In this document: piece after piece, positions 7,354-12,416 of the stretch
Numbering within the stretch: position 1 is the first letter of the stretch
Layout: each line of letters begins with the position of its first letter
Made by a program: the position numbers and the translations under genes
The notes under the pieces: generated by a model
What the model was told of the DNA's origin: nothing
Databases searched by the model: none
What the model saw: the letters and a program-made list of their open reading frames with translations, nothing else
Assembly (NCBI GenBank): GCA_028714935.1
Contig: JAQTLJ010000022.1
Coordinates: 1-12,416, forward strand
DNA length: 12,416 bases
Origin: Candidatus Margulisiibacteriota bacterium
GTDB lineage: Bacteria; Margulisbacteria; WOR-1; O2-12-FULL-45-9
Direction of reading: 5' to 3'

Positions 7354-7481
7354 ATAGGACCAAGGGGATACTTCGACTCGCTTCGCTCGCTCAGTATCTA
7401 TGGTATGCTGAAATGAAATAGCGAGCGACGCCGAGTGAACGAAGTGAACCGAGGCGGAGTCGAGCTATAGAACCAAGGGGA
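7354..7481. repeat. 15-bp direct repeats bracketing a palindromic repeat
   Basis: ATAGGACCAAGGGGA (7354-7368) and ATAGAACCAAGGGGA (7467-7481) differ at one base and bracket the palindromic repeat exactly. They may be a target-site duplication or two copies of a separate REP-like motif. Confidence 0.75.
7371..7466 (+). repeat. GC-rich palindromic repeat (copy B)
   Basis: Arms TTCGACTCGC-TTCGCTCGCTC and GCGAGCGACG...GGAGTCGAG can fold back on each other around an AT-rich centre (about 7392-7418). The right arm resembles the right arm of the repeat at 128-260 (GAGCGA-C-CCGAG-GAACGA and GGAGTCGAG blocks). No nuclease gene accompanies this copy. The bases from 7482 to the promoter at 7530 show nothing else recognisable. 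Confidence 0.8.
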
Positions 7482-7529
7482 CGATTGTCGAATCATTCCT
7501 AAACACTTAACTGTTTATGCCCTCGTTAA

Positions 7530-7558
7530 TTGATGTGAAACAATTACGGGAGTATAAT
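7530..7558 (+). promoter_or_regulatory. Promoter with overlapping dyad, small secreted protein gene
   Basis: TTGATG (7530-7535), a 17-base spacer and TATAAT (7553-7558) form a good sigma-70-type promoter for the gene at 7582. An inverted repeat, TAATTG (7527-7532) and CAATTA (7541-7546), overlaps the -35 and spacer and could be an operator; that part is speculative. Confidence 0.65.
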
Positions 7559-7581
7559 ATTTATAAGGATGGTGTTGAAGA

Positions 7582-8205
7582 ATGAAAAAGATGGTTCCCT
7601 TGTTTTTCCTATTATTATTTGTTTTTGCGCCCATTACGATTGCCGAAGCAAATATTGCCTCATCTGGTGATTCTGCAACCCCACCCCCAAAAGTATTAGG
7701 GCTAACATTCGGAGCAACAAGACAACAAGTAAAAAATCTGTATATAAACAGATTTAAAGCTAAACCAATACGTGAAAAAGATGATGCGTTGATGTATTTA
7801 GATGCCTTGGTTGATATACCAAGCGTTTATGATGTGGTGTATGAATTTTATGGAGACAGGTTGGCGAAAATAACTGTCAGATTAGACACGGAAACAACTG
7901 ACGATTCCGCATTTTTGCTATTATCGGTCTACAATCAATATAAGGAAATGCTTAGAGAAAAATATGGAACTCCAGAAAGTTATGAGGGTATGGATAAAGA
8001 TTATGACACCGATGAATCACGGCTGGTTGGGCTTAAAACAGGCAAAGGTTGTTATGCCTCATTATGGAGAACAAAGGATTTGGCCATTGACTTGGCTTTA
8101 GAAGGGGATGCCGGTGAATTGGGCTTTGTGTTATTATATGAATATCGCCCTTTATATAAAAAACTTCTGGAAGAAAGAAAGAAAAAAACAACAGAAAGTT
8201 TATGA
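7582..8205 (+). CDS. Small secreted protein, function unknown
   Basis: This 207-residue product begins with a clear signal peptide (MKK, then a Phe/Leu-rich core) and a likely signal peptidase I site AEA|N after residue 23. The mature part starts with a Pro-rich stretch and then LGLTFGATRQQVKNLY, a pattern seen in several small envelope proteins that begin lG-x-x-G-x-t-x-x-e-V. Further on are YEFYGDRLAKITV and a helix ending REKYGTPESY, then a Lys-rich C-terminus. I do not recognise a named family. ATG 7582 is preceded by an in-frame TGA at 7576, and AAGGA at 7565-7569 is a distant, modest Shine-Dalgarno. The gene is visibly AT-richer than its neighbours and sits after a palindromic repeat, which hints at separate acquisition. 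It has its own promoter and appears monocistronic. Confidence 0.82.
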   Translation: MKKMVPLFFLLLFVFAPITIAEANIASSGDSATPPPKVLGLTFGATRQQVKNLYINRFKAKPIREKDDALMYLDALVDIPSVYDVVYEFYGDRLAKITVRLDTETTDDSAFLLLSVYNQYKEMLREKYGTPESYEGMDKDYDTDESRLVGLKTGKGCYASLWRTKDLAIDLALEGDAGELGFVLLYEYRPLYKKLLEERKKKTTESL

Positions 8206-8213
8206 TGAAGGAT

Positions 8214-8235
8214 AAAACCGATGGTTCGGAATTTT
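8214..8235. terminator. Weak bidirectional terminator candidate
   Basis: A short hairpin, CCGA (8218-8221) with TCGG (8226-8229), is flanked by AAAA on the left and TTTT on the right. It lies between the 3' ends of the secreted-protein gene and the opposite-strand tRNA-Glu, so it could serve both. The stem is only four pairs, so support is weak. Confidence 0.3.
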
Positions 8236-8240
8236 AAGTA

Positions 8241-8315
8241 TGGTAGCCCCAAGGGGAATCGAACCCCTGCCTCGGCCTTGAGAGGGCCGCGTCCTAACCG
8301 CTAGACGATGGGGCC
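8241..8315 (-). tRNA. tRNA-Glu(CUC)
   Basis: Read on the minus strand: acceptor GGCCCCA (8315-8309) pairs with TGGGGCT (8251-8245), including one G-T pair. The discriminator is A, and the 3' CCA is encoded (8243-8241). The anticodon stem CGGCC/GGCCG encloses loop CTCTCAA, giving CTC. The T loop TTCGATT is closed by AGGGG/CCCCT. Confidence 0.95.
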
Positions 8316-8325
8316 GGGTCAAATT

Positions 8326-8349
8326 ATCAGAATACCAGAATATCAGAAG
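8326..8349. repeat. Short tandem repeat, 3 x 8 bp
   Basis: ATCAGAAT, ACCAGAAT and ATCAGAAG follow each other directly. The array lies inside the promoter spacer and upstream of the divergent tRNA-Glu, so it may be only a chance product of promoter sequence. Confidence 0.5.
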
Positions 8350-8357
8350 AAATTCAA
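8329..8357 (-). promoter_or_regulatory. Promoter of tRNA-Glu
   Basis: On the minus strand TTGAAT (8357-8352), 17 bases, TATTCT (8334-8329). The predicted start falls near 8322, seven bases before the tRNA. Confidence 0.5.
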
Positions 8358-8360
8358 TTC

Positions 8361-8389
8361 TTGCCCGCGTGGTTTAATAATGTTACGAT
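8361..8389 (+). promoter_or_regulatory. Promoter giving a possibly leaderless YchF-like mRNA
   Basis: TTGCCC (8361-8366), a 17-base spacer and TACGAT (8384-8389). The start of transcription expected about seven bases later coincides with the A of ATG 8396. No Shine-Dalgarno is visible. The -35 is back to back with that of the divergent tRNA-Glu promoter. Confidence 0.4.
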
Positions 8390-8395
8390 AATGGA

Positions 8396-9388
8396 ATGAA
8401 GATCGCGATCATGGGTTCGCCGCAAGCCGGGCAGCAGCAGCTTTTCAGTATATTGACAGGCATCGCGCTGGAAACGATCCAGCAGAAACCGCTTGAGGCC
8501 CACCAGGGCGTTTGCGAAGTCCGCGATCCCAGAGTGACCAGGCTTGCCGAGCTCTATAAACCGAAAAAAACGACTTATGCTAAGATCGACTACATTTTAT
8601 TGCCCGACCTTAAACTGTTGAAAAATGCCGACGGTGTCTGCTGGGTGGCCAGGGCCGAGAACGCCGGGCAGGATATCTCTGCTTTCATCGCCGAGCTGAT
8701 CATTGCCGATATGATGGTAGTCGAGAAAAGATTGGAAAATATCGCCAAGGACCAGAAAAGGAAGTTTGAAGGCCAGCGGGAGAAAGAAAATGAGCTGATG
8801 CTGGCCTGCAAACAACAGCTGGACCGGGAAAAACCGTTAAGCGGTTTGACCTTAACGGCAGAACAGGCCAAGCTGATGCGGACCTACCAGTTCCTGACCC
8901 TGAAGCCGGTTATCCTGGGGGTCAATGTTCCCGAAAAACAGGTCGGCGACAGCGCGCTGGCTAAAGAGCTAGGGGAGAAGTTCGGGCTTCCGGCCGTTCA
9001 GCTCTGCGCTGAATTGGAAGAGGAAATAAGCCGGTTGGAGCCGGGCGACCGGGAGGCTTTTATGAAAGAGCTCGGTATTGCCGAGCCGGCGATCGAGAAG
9101 ATGAGCCGGCTGGCTTACGCCGCGCTCGGCCTGCTATCGTTTTTCACTGTCGGTGAGGACGAGGTCAGGGCCTGGACGGTCAGCAATGGGGCGACCGCCC
9201 CGGACGCCGGATCCGTTATCCATTCCGATATCGAAAAGGGTTTTGTCCGGGCGGAAATGTTCAAATATGACGACTTTATCGCTGCGGGTTCGGAAGCGAA
9301 ATTGAAAGAGCAGGGGAAGTTCCACCTCAAAGGGCGCGATTATATCGTTGCTGACGGCGATATTTTAAGTTTCCGGTTCAATGTCTGA
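8396..9388 (+). CDS. YchF/OLA1-like protein with degenerate P-loop (pseudo-ATPase)
   Basis: The 330-residue product aligns by eye over its whole length with YchF (about 363 residues), a ribosome-associated Obg-family ATPase. Matches include DPRVTRLAELYKPKK (about residues 44-58), the helical insert (AELIIADMMVVEKRLE onward), LTLKPVILGVNVPE with the NxxE specificity motif, EFMKELG-type residues, and the C-terminal TGS-like domain (FFTVGEDEVRAWTV to DGDILSFRFNV). The P-loop at 7-14 reads GSPQAGQQ, so the essential Lys and Ser/Thr of GK[ST] are both Gln. The switch II/DIAGL and GLGN segment is replaced by a shorter stretch (DYILLPDLKLL). Nucleotide hydrolysis is therefore unlikely. It is probably a paralogue beside a genuine ychF elsewhere. 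The frame is intact and the C-terminus well kept, arguing for selection rather than decay. Confidence 0.88.
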   Translation: MKIAIMGSPQAGQQQLFSILTGIALETIQQKPLEAHQGVCEVRDPRVTRLAELYKPKKTTYAKIDYILLPDLKLLKNADGVCWVARAENAGQDISAFIAELIIADMMVVEKRLENIAKDQKRKFEGQREKENELMLACKQQLDREKPLSGLTLTAEQAKLMRTYQFLTLKPVILGVNVPEKQVGDSALAKELGEKFGLPAVQLCAELEEEISRLEPGDREAFMKELGIAEPAIEKMSRLAYAALGLLSFFTVGEDEVRAWTVSNGATAPDAGSVIHSDIEKGFVRAEMFKYDDFIAAGSEAKLKEQGKFHLKGRDYIVADGDILSFRFNV

Positions 9389-9396
9389 ACTGGCGC

Positions 9397-9425
9397 TTGA
9401 AAAAGGGCGGAAATTGGGGTATAAT
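9397..9425 (+). promoter_or_regulatory. Strong promoter of the small RNA
   Basis: TTGAAA (9397-9402), exactly 17 bases, and a perfect TATAAT (9420-9425), only nine bases after the stop of the YchF-like gene. The predicted start is about 9432. Confidence 0.75.
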
Positions 9426-9430
9426 TATAA

Positions 9431-9518
9431 AAAATAAGACTGGAGAGCCGTCAAGCTGGGTGATTCCTGTGAAGGAAATCAGGGGCCAGCGGGTCACGAG
9501 CAATCCAGTCTATTTTAT
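9431..9518 (+). ncRNA. Candidate structured small RNA, family unknown
   Basis: No open frame, its own consensus promoter, and a nested fold. The closing stem AGACTGGA (9437-9444) pairs with TCCAGTCT (9504-9511) and can extend through A/T pairs to about 9431/9516. An inner stem GCTGG (9455-9459) pairs with CCAGC (9486-9490). The apical hairpin TGATT-CCT / AGG-A-AATCA (9461-9481) is capped by GTGA, a GNRA tetraloop (9469-9472). Unpaired or pseudoknotted segments are 9445-9454 and 9491-9503. The closing stem followed by TATTTTATTAT may act as the terminator. It lacks the SRP RNA apical signature (GGAAG with AGCAG), and I could not match it to a riboswitch or ribozyme core known to me. The next genes are tRNAs with a separate promoter, so a free-standing RNA of about 80-88 nt is the best reading. 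Confidence 0.6.
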
Positions 9519-9530
9519 TATCGGCAGATT

Positions 9531-9559
9531 TTGACAAAAATTTCACCGCGTGTTAAAAT
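9531..9559 (+). promoter_or_regulatory. Promoter of the tRNA cluster
   Basis: Perfect TTGACA (9531-9536), 17-base spacer and TAAAAT (9554-9559) preceded by TGT, an extended -10. The predicted start is near 9566, about 45 bases before tRNA-Gly(GCC); the leader contains the palindromic repeat at 9583-9612. Confidence 0.75.
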
Positions 9560-9582
9560 TTTCTTACTTGGCTGGCATGCTT

Positions 9583-9610
9583 GCACCGAGCGAGCGTAGC
9601 GAGTCGAGGT

Positions 9611-9612
<2 letters not shown>
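9583..9612 (+). repeat. Short palindromic repeat (copy C) abutting tRNA-Gly
   Basis: GCACC (9583-9587) and GGTGC (9608-9612) bound CGAGCGAGCG-TAGCGAGTCGA, made of the same words as the repeats at 128-260 and 7371-7466. Its last two bases are the first two of the tRNA. Confidence 0.65.
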
Positions 9613-9683
<71 letters not shown>

Positions 9684-9693
9684 TTTTCTTATT

Positions 9694-9767
<74 letters not shown>

Positions 9768-9770
9768 GGC

Positions 9771-9846
<76 letters not shown>

Positions 9847-9850
9847 ACGC

Positions 9851-9924
9851 GGGCCCGTAGCTCAGTTGGATAGAGCAACGGATTTCTAATCCGTAGGCCG
9901 GAGGTTCGAATCCTCTCGGGCCCG
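9851..9924 (+). tRNA. tRNA-Arg(UCU)
   Basis: Acceptor GGGCCCG (9851-9857) with CGGGCCC (9917-9923), discriminator G9924, encoded CCA at 9925-9927. Anticodon stem ACGGA/TCCGT with loop TTTCTAA gives TCT. Its 3' CCA is the start of a perfect inverted repeat (9924-9960). Confidence 0.96.
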
Positions 9925-9960
9925 CCATGAACCGAAGCGCTGGCGCGCATGGTTCATGGC
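9924..9960 (+). repeat. Perfect 10-bp inverted repeat between tRNA-Arg and tRNA-Leu
   Basis: GCCATGAACC (9924-9933) and GGTTCATGGC (9951-9960) are exact inverses around a loop that contains a second small palindrome, GCGC-TG-GCGC. No T run follows, so it is unlikely to be a simple terminator. The left arm includes the discriminator and CCA of tRNA-Arg. Confidence 0.8.
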
Positions 9961-9970
9961 CCGAGTTCCC

Positions 9971-10052
9971 GGGCGAGTGGCGGAATTGGCAGACGCGCAC
10001 GGCTTAGGACCGTGTGCCGTAAGGCTTGGAGGTTCGAGTCCTCTCTCGCCCA
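9971..10052 (+). tRNA. tRNA-Leu(UAG)
   Basis: Class II tRNA with long variable arm (TGCCGTAAGGCT region). Acceptor GGGCGAG (9971-9977) with CTCGCCC (10045-10051), discriminator A10052, CCA not encoded. Anticodon stem CACGG/CCGTG with loop CTTAGGA gives TAG. It is followed at once by TTTTTT (10053-10058), which could end the transcript. Confidence 0.96.
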
Positions 10053-10059
10053 TTTTTTA

Positions 10060-10068
10060 TGTTAAAAT
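10060..10068 (+). promoter_or_regulatory. Extended -10 promoter of tRNA-Lys and kinase gene
   Basis: TGTTAAAAT (extended -10 with TAAAAT at 10063-10068), just after the T run that follows tRNA-Leu and 17 bases before tRNA-Lys. No -35 is evident at the usual distance. Confidence 0.45.
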
Positions 10069-10085
10069 AGATGACTGAAAGTAAT

Positions 10086-10157
10086 GCGCCATTAGCTCAA
10101 TGGCAGAGCAGCTGACTCTTAATCAGTTGGTTGAAGGTTCAAGTCCTTCATGGCGCA
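10086..10157 (+). tRNA. tRNA-Lys(CUU)
   Basis: Acceptor GCGCCAT (10086-10092) with ATGGCGC (10150-10156), discriminator A10157, CCA not encoded. Anticodon stem GCTGA/TCAGT with loop CTCTTAA gives CTT. The kinase gene begins 15 bases downstream, with no terminator between, so the two are probably co-transcribed. Confidence 0.95.
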
Positions 10158-10172
10158 TTCCTTTAATAAAAC

Positions 10173-11117
10173 ATGACAACAATTTGGCAGGGGCTCACGC
10201 ACGATTCCATTTTCAACGCGGTTGAGGCGGCGAGCGGCACCCGGCTCTCCAACGTCCTGTACCAGCGCAACAGCTATATCAATCGGGTCTTCGAAGTGGA
10301 AGAGCATGACTCCCGCCAAAGATTGATCGTCAAATTTTATCGCCCGGGCCGATGGACAGAAGCGATGATCCAGGAAGAGCATGACTTCCTCAAAGAACTG
10401 GCCGGCAGAGAGATCCCCGTTATCCCGCCCATCGCTTTTAACGGCAAAACATTATTCAGTTTCGGTCCTATTCCCTACGCCCTGTTCCCTAAAAAGGGGG
10501 GCCGCGCCCTGGATGAGTTCGACCAGACCGGCTGGGAAACGATCGGCAGACTGCTGGCCCGGATCCATCAGGTCAGCGCGATCAAAACCGGCACTTCCCG
10601 GATAACCTGGCGTCCGTCGGTCGCCACGCGCCACCATTTAGAGATCTTGGACCAGAGCGGTTACCTCTTGCCTGATTTCCGCCCTGCCTTTAACCGGGCA
10701 GCAGAATCTTTTATCGCGCAAGCGGACTCACTGTTCAACCAGGAAGAATTCATCCTGCTGCATGGCGACCTGCACAAGGGAAACCTGATCCACCGGCCAG
10801 GCGAGGGGATCTTTATAGTTGATTTCGACGATCTCTGCTTTGGGCCGCCGGTCCAGGATATCTGGATGCTACTGCCCGGCGGGGTCGAGCACTCAGAGCA
10901 GGAGCTGGAGTGGCTGTTTAAGGGTTACGAAATTTTCCGTCCTTTTGACCGGAAGAGTTTAACGCTTATTCCCGCTTTGCGCGGCATGCGCCTCATCCAT
11001 TTCGCCGCCTGGCAGGCGATCCAGAGCAGGGAACCGGATTTTGAGCGGCATTTCCCGGAAGCCGGCAACACCCGCTACTGGAACGAGCTGGTTAAAGAGT
11101 TGGATAATTTGCTATAA
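10173..11117 (+). CDS. srkA: SrkA/YihE-type stress response kinase
   Basis: The 314-residue product closely follows the E. coli SrkA (YihE) pattern (about 328 residues), a cytoplasmic Ser/Thr protein kinase with an aminoglycoside-phosphotransferase fold linked to stress survival. Seen in order: L-x-x-D-S-I-F near the N-terminus, NSYINRVFEV, the ATP-lysine strand VKFYRPGRW, EEHDFLKEL, the catalytic loop HGDLHKGN (H197, D199, N204), the metal-binding DFDD (from D217), and GPPVQDIWMLLPG with the later LRGMRLIHFAAW. All key kinase residues are present. ATG 10173 fits the family start, but there is no Shine-Dalgarno; the leader after tRNA-Lys is very short (15 bases). The MFS gene follows 13 bases after the stop. 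Physiological role here is inferred from the family only. Confidence 0.9.
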   Translation: MTTIWQGLTHDSIFNAVEAASGTRLSNVLYQRNSYINRVFEVEEHDSRQRLIVKFYRPGRWTEAMIQEEHDFLKELAGREIPVIPPIAFNGKTLFSFGPIPYALFPKKGGRALDEFDQTGWETIGRLLARIHQVSAIKTGTSRITWRPSVATRHHLEILDQSGYLLPDFRPAFNRAAESFIAQADSLFNQEEFILLHGDLHKGNLIHRPGEGIFIVDFDDLCFGPPVQDIWMLLPGGVEHSEQELEWLFKGYEIFRPFDRKSLTLIPALRGMRLIHFAAWQAIQSREPDFERHFPEAGNTRYWNELVKELDNLL

Positions 11118-11118
11118 T
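11110..11118 (+). promoter_or_regulatory. Internal extended -10 promoter before the MFS gene
   Basis: TGCTATAAT, identical to the one before the metallopeptidase gene, spans the kinase stop codon. The expected start near 11125 would leave about six bases before ATG 11131; read-through from the kinase would instead include the GGTGG Shine-Dalgarno (11120-11124). No good -35 is seen. Confidence 0.4.
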
Positions 11119-11130
11119 TGGTGGACCTAA

Positions 11131-12290
11131 ATGAAAACAAATATCCCTAAAAACGTCGTCTGGCTCGGGTTCGTCAGCCTGTTCAACGACATGGCTTCGG
11201 AAATGATCTACCCCGTTGTGCCGATCTTCTTGACGACCGTCCTTGGCGCGCCGATGCAGGTGGTCGGCTTGATCGAAGGCATCGCTGAGTCAACGGCCAG
11301 CCTGTTAAAGGTTTTCTCCGGCTGGTTCTCCGACCTGGTCGGCAAGAGGAAGCCGCTGACGGTTTTCGGCTATTCATTTTCGACGGTTTCCAAATTACTG
11401 TTAGCGGTCGCTCACTTATGGCCGGTGGTGCTGCTGGCCCGCTTTATCGACCGCTTTGGCAAGGGAGTCCGGGTTGCTGCCCGCGACGCTTTGATCGCCG
11501 ATTCGACGACCGAAGGGTCGCGTGGAGCGGTCTTCGGCTTCCACCGCACCATGGACACGCTCGGCGCGATTGGCGGCCCCTTGATCGCGCTTTTCTTGAT
11601 GTCGGTCATTCATTTGAATTTCCGCCTCATCTTTCTAATTTCATTTGTGCCGGCTTTGATCGGGGTTTTGATCCTGCAGTTTTTTGTCACCGAAGCGCGC
11701 AAACCGCCGAACCGATCAAACAGAAGATCAAGCTTGGCTGGAACAATTTCGGCGCTAAATATAATCTTTTTCTGGCGGCCAGCATCGTTTTTTCGCTCGG
11801 CAACAGCTCCGATGTCTTTCTGATCCTCCGGTCAAAGGACCTGGGGATGTCAGCCGCGCTGGTGATCCTGGCTTATATAGTCTATAACATATTTTATGCC
11901 GGCTTGTCGTATCCCGCCGGTCTTGTAGCTGACCGGATCGGTTTTAAAAAGGTCCTGTTAATGGGCTTTTTCATTTTTGCGCTGGTTTATGCCGGTTTCG
12001 GCCTGGCTAATTCTCCGCATGCGGTTTGGCCGCTCTTTGCGATCTACGGTTTCTATATCGCTTTCACCGAAGGCGTGAGCAAGGCGTATGTGGCCAACCT
12101 GGCCCCGCCGGAAAAGGTTGGGACCGCGATCGGCCTGTATTACACGGCGACCGGCGTCGCTGTCCTGTTCGCCAGCCTGATCGCCGGCTGGTTGTGGGCG
12201 GCTTTCGGCGCCCCGGCCACTTTTTATTATGGCGCTTGTACCGCGCTCTTGGCGTGCGCTCTTTTTGTTGTCTGTTCATTGAAGAAATGA
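11131..12290 (+). pseudogene. MFS transporter interrupted by a single frameshift
   Basis: Two adjoining frames together encode one major facilitator superfamily protein of about 386 residues. The first frame, from ATG 11131, covers the N-terminal half: FVSLFNDMASEMIYPVVPIF, the loop 2-3 signature GWFSDLVGKRKP, and DRFGKGVRVAARDAL, up to FFVTEARKP. Near 11704-11709 the homology jumps by -1 to the other frame, beginning AEPIKQKIKLGW. That frame continues through six more membrane segments (YPAGLVADRIGFKKVLL repeats the loop signature) to LKK at 12290. Restoring one G, turning CCGCCGAA into CCGGCCGAA, joins the halves perfectly. No slippery heptamer is visible, so programmed frameshifting is unlikely; a sequencing or assembly error or a recent mutation is more likely. 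Substrate not deducible. The unshifted first frame stops at 11823. Confidence 0.85.
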
Positions 12291-12300
12291 GGTGCCGGCA

Positions 12301-12416
12301 GTGAGAAAATATCTTTTTGCCTTTATTTGCTTAATGTTTTTTTCTCCGCCTTGTTTGGCGGCGGTCCCCGGCTTGTCCATTCCCGGTCAAATGGAAGTCA
12401 AGGGGGATGGCTTGCA
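12301..12416 (+). CDS. Exported protein, N-terminal fragment
   Basis: The reading frame runs off the window after 38 codons. GTG 12301 is preceded by GAGGTG (12290-12295) overlapping the stop of the transporter, an operon-like spacing. The product starts with a signal peptide (RKYLFAFICLMFF core) and a likely cleavage site CLA|AVPG. The visible mature part, MEVKGDGL, is loosely like the start of OstA/LptA-type domains (beta strand ending GD-x-L), but the fragment is too short to name. Start choice is fairly sure; function is not. Confidence 0.7.
   Translation, partial: MRKYLFAFICLMFFSPPCLAAVPGLSIPGQMEVKGDGL

Noticed and set aside
9431..9518. Identification of the small RNA as SRP 4.5S RNA, a cobalamin or FMN riboswitch, or a group II intron domain V
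   Set aside because: Short similarities (GAGCCGT, GGTGATTCC, a GNRA loop) exist, but the defining cores of these families are absent.
10119..10382. Minus-strand open frame covering tRNA-Lys and the start of the kinase gene
   Set aside because: It begins in antisense tRNA (DLNLQPTD-type residues) and is a shadow of a well-supported kinase gene.
11704..11709. Programmed -1 frameshifting in the MFS gene
   Set aside because: No X-XXY-YYZ slippery heptamer or obvious stimulatory structure; a single missing G explains the shift.

Overview
The window looks like chromosomal DNA from an uncultivated, double-membrane bacterium. The lipoprotein-rich gene content, extended -10 promoters, starts with little or no leader, and dispersed GAGCGAGC-type palindromic repeats would suit a candidate phylum such as Margulisbacteria/Saganbacteria or Omnitrophica. 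That placement is a guess from style, not from a marker gene. No CRISPR array, prophage, IS transposase, rRNA or replication origin was seen.

Layout. (1) 1-544: tRNA-Gln(UUG), then a GC-rich palindromic repeat, then a small GIY-YIG nuclease gene whose ribosome binding site lies in the repeat arm. (2) 600-4893: three tightly spaced lipoprotein genes. The first two are paralogues (lipobox, Thr-rich linker, chitobiase C-terminal-like domain, seven-repeat propeller); the third pairs a Big_5-like domain with six Kelch-type repeats. (3) 4862-7303, minus strand: an 813-residue lipoprotein with a gluzincin-like HExxH...E site, overlapping the third lipoprotein gene tail to tail. (4) 7304-7500: a second palindromic repeat bracketed by near-identical 15-bp direct repeats. 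(5) 7530-8205: an AT-rich gene for a small secreted protein. (6) 8241-8400: tRNA-Glu(CUC) on the minus strand, diverging from (7) a YchF/OLA1-like gene whose P-loop has lost the essential lysine. (8) 9397-9518: a strong promoter driving an apparently unknown structured small RNA. (9) 9531-10157: a tRNA cluster, Gly(GCC)-Pro(UGG)-Gly(UCC)-Arg(UCU)-Leu(UAG)-Lys(CUU). (10) 10173-12290: an SrkA-type kinase gene and an MFS transporter gene broken by a one-base frameshift. (11) 12301 onward: the start of another exported protein.

How it fits together. The left half is devoted to exported, probably surface-exposed, lipid-anchored proteins built from beta-propeller and beta-sandwich modules, with a possible surface protease opposite them. 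The right half is housekeeping: tRNAs, a stress-kinase homologue, a transporter and a degenerate translation-type ATPase. The most unusual items are the tRNA-linked repeat/GIY-YIG module with two related non-coding repeats, the unidentified small RNA at about 9431-9518, and the pseudo-ATPase at 8396-9388.
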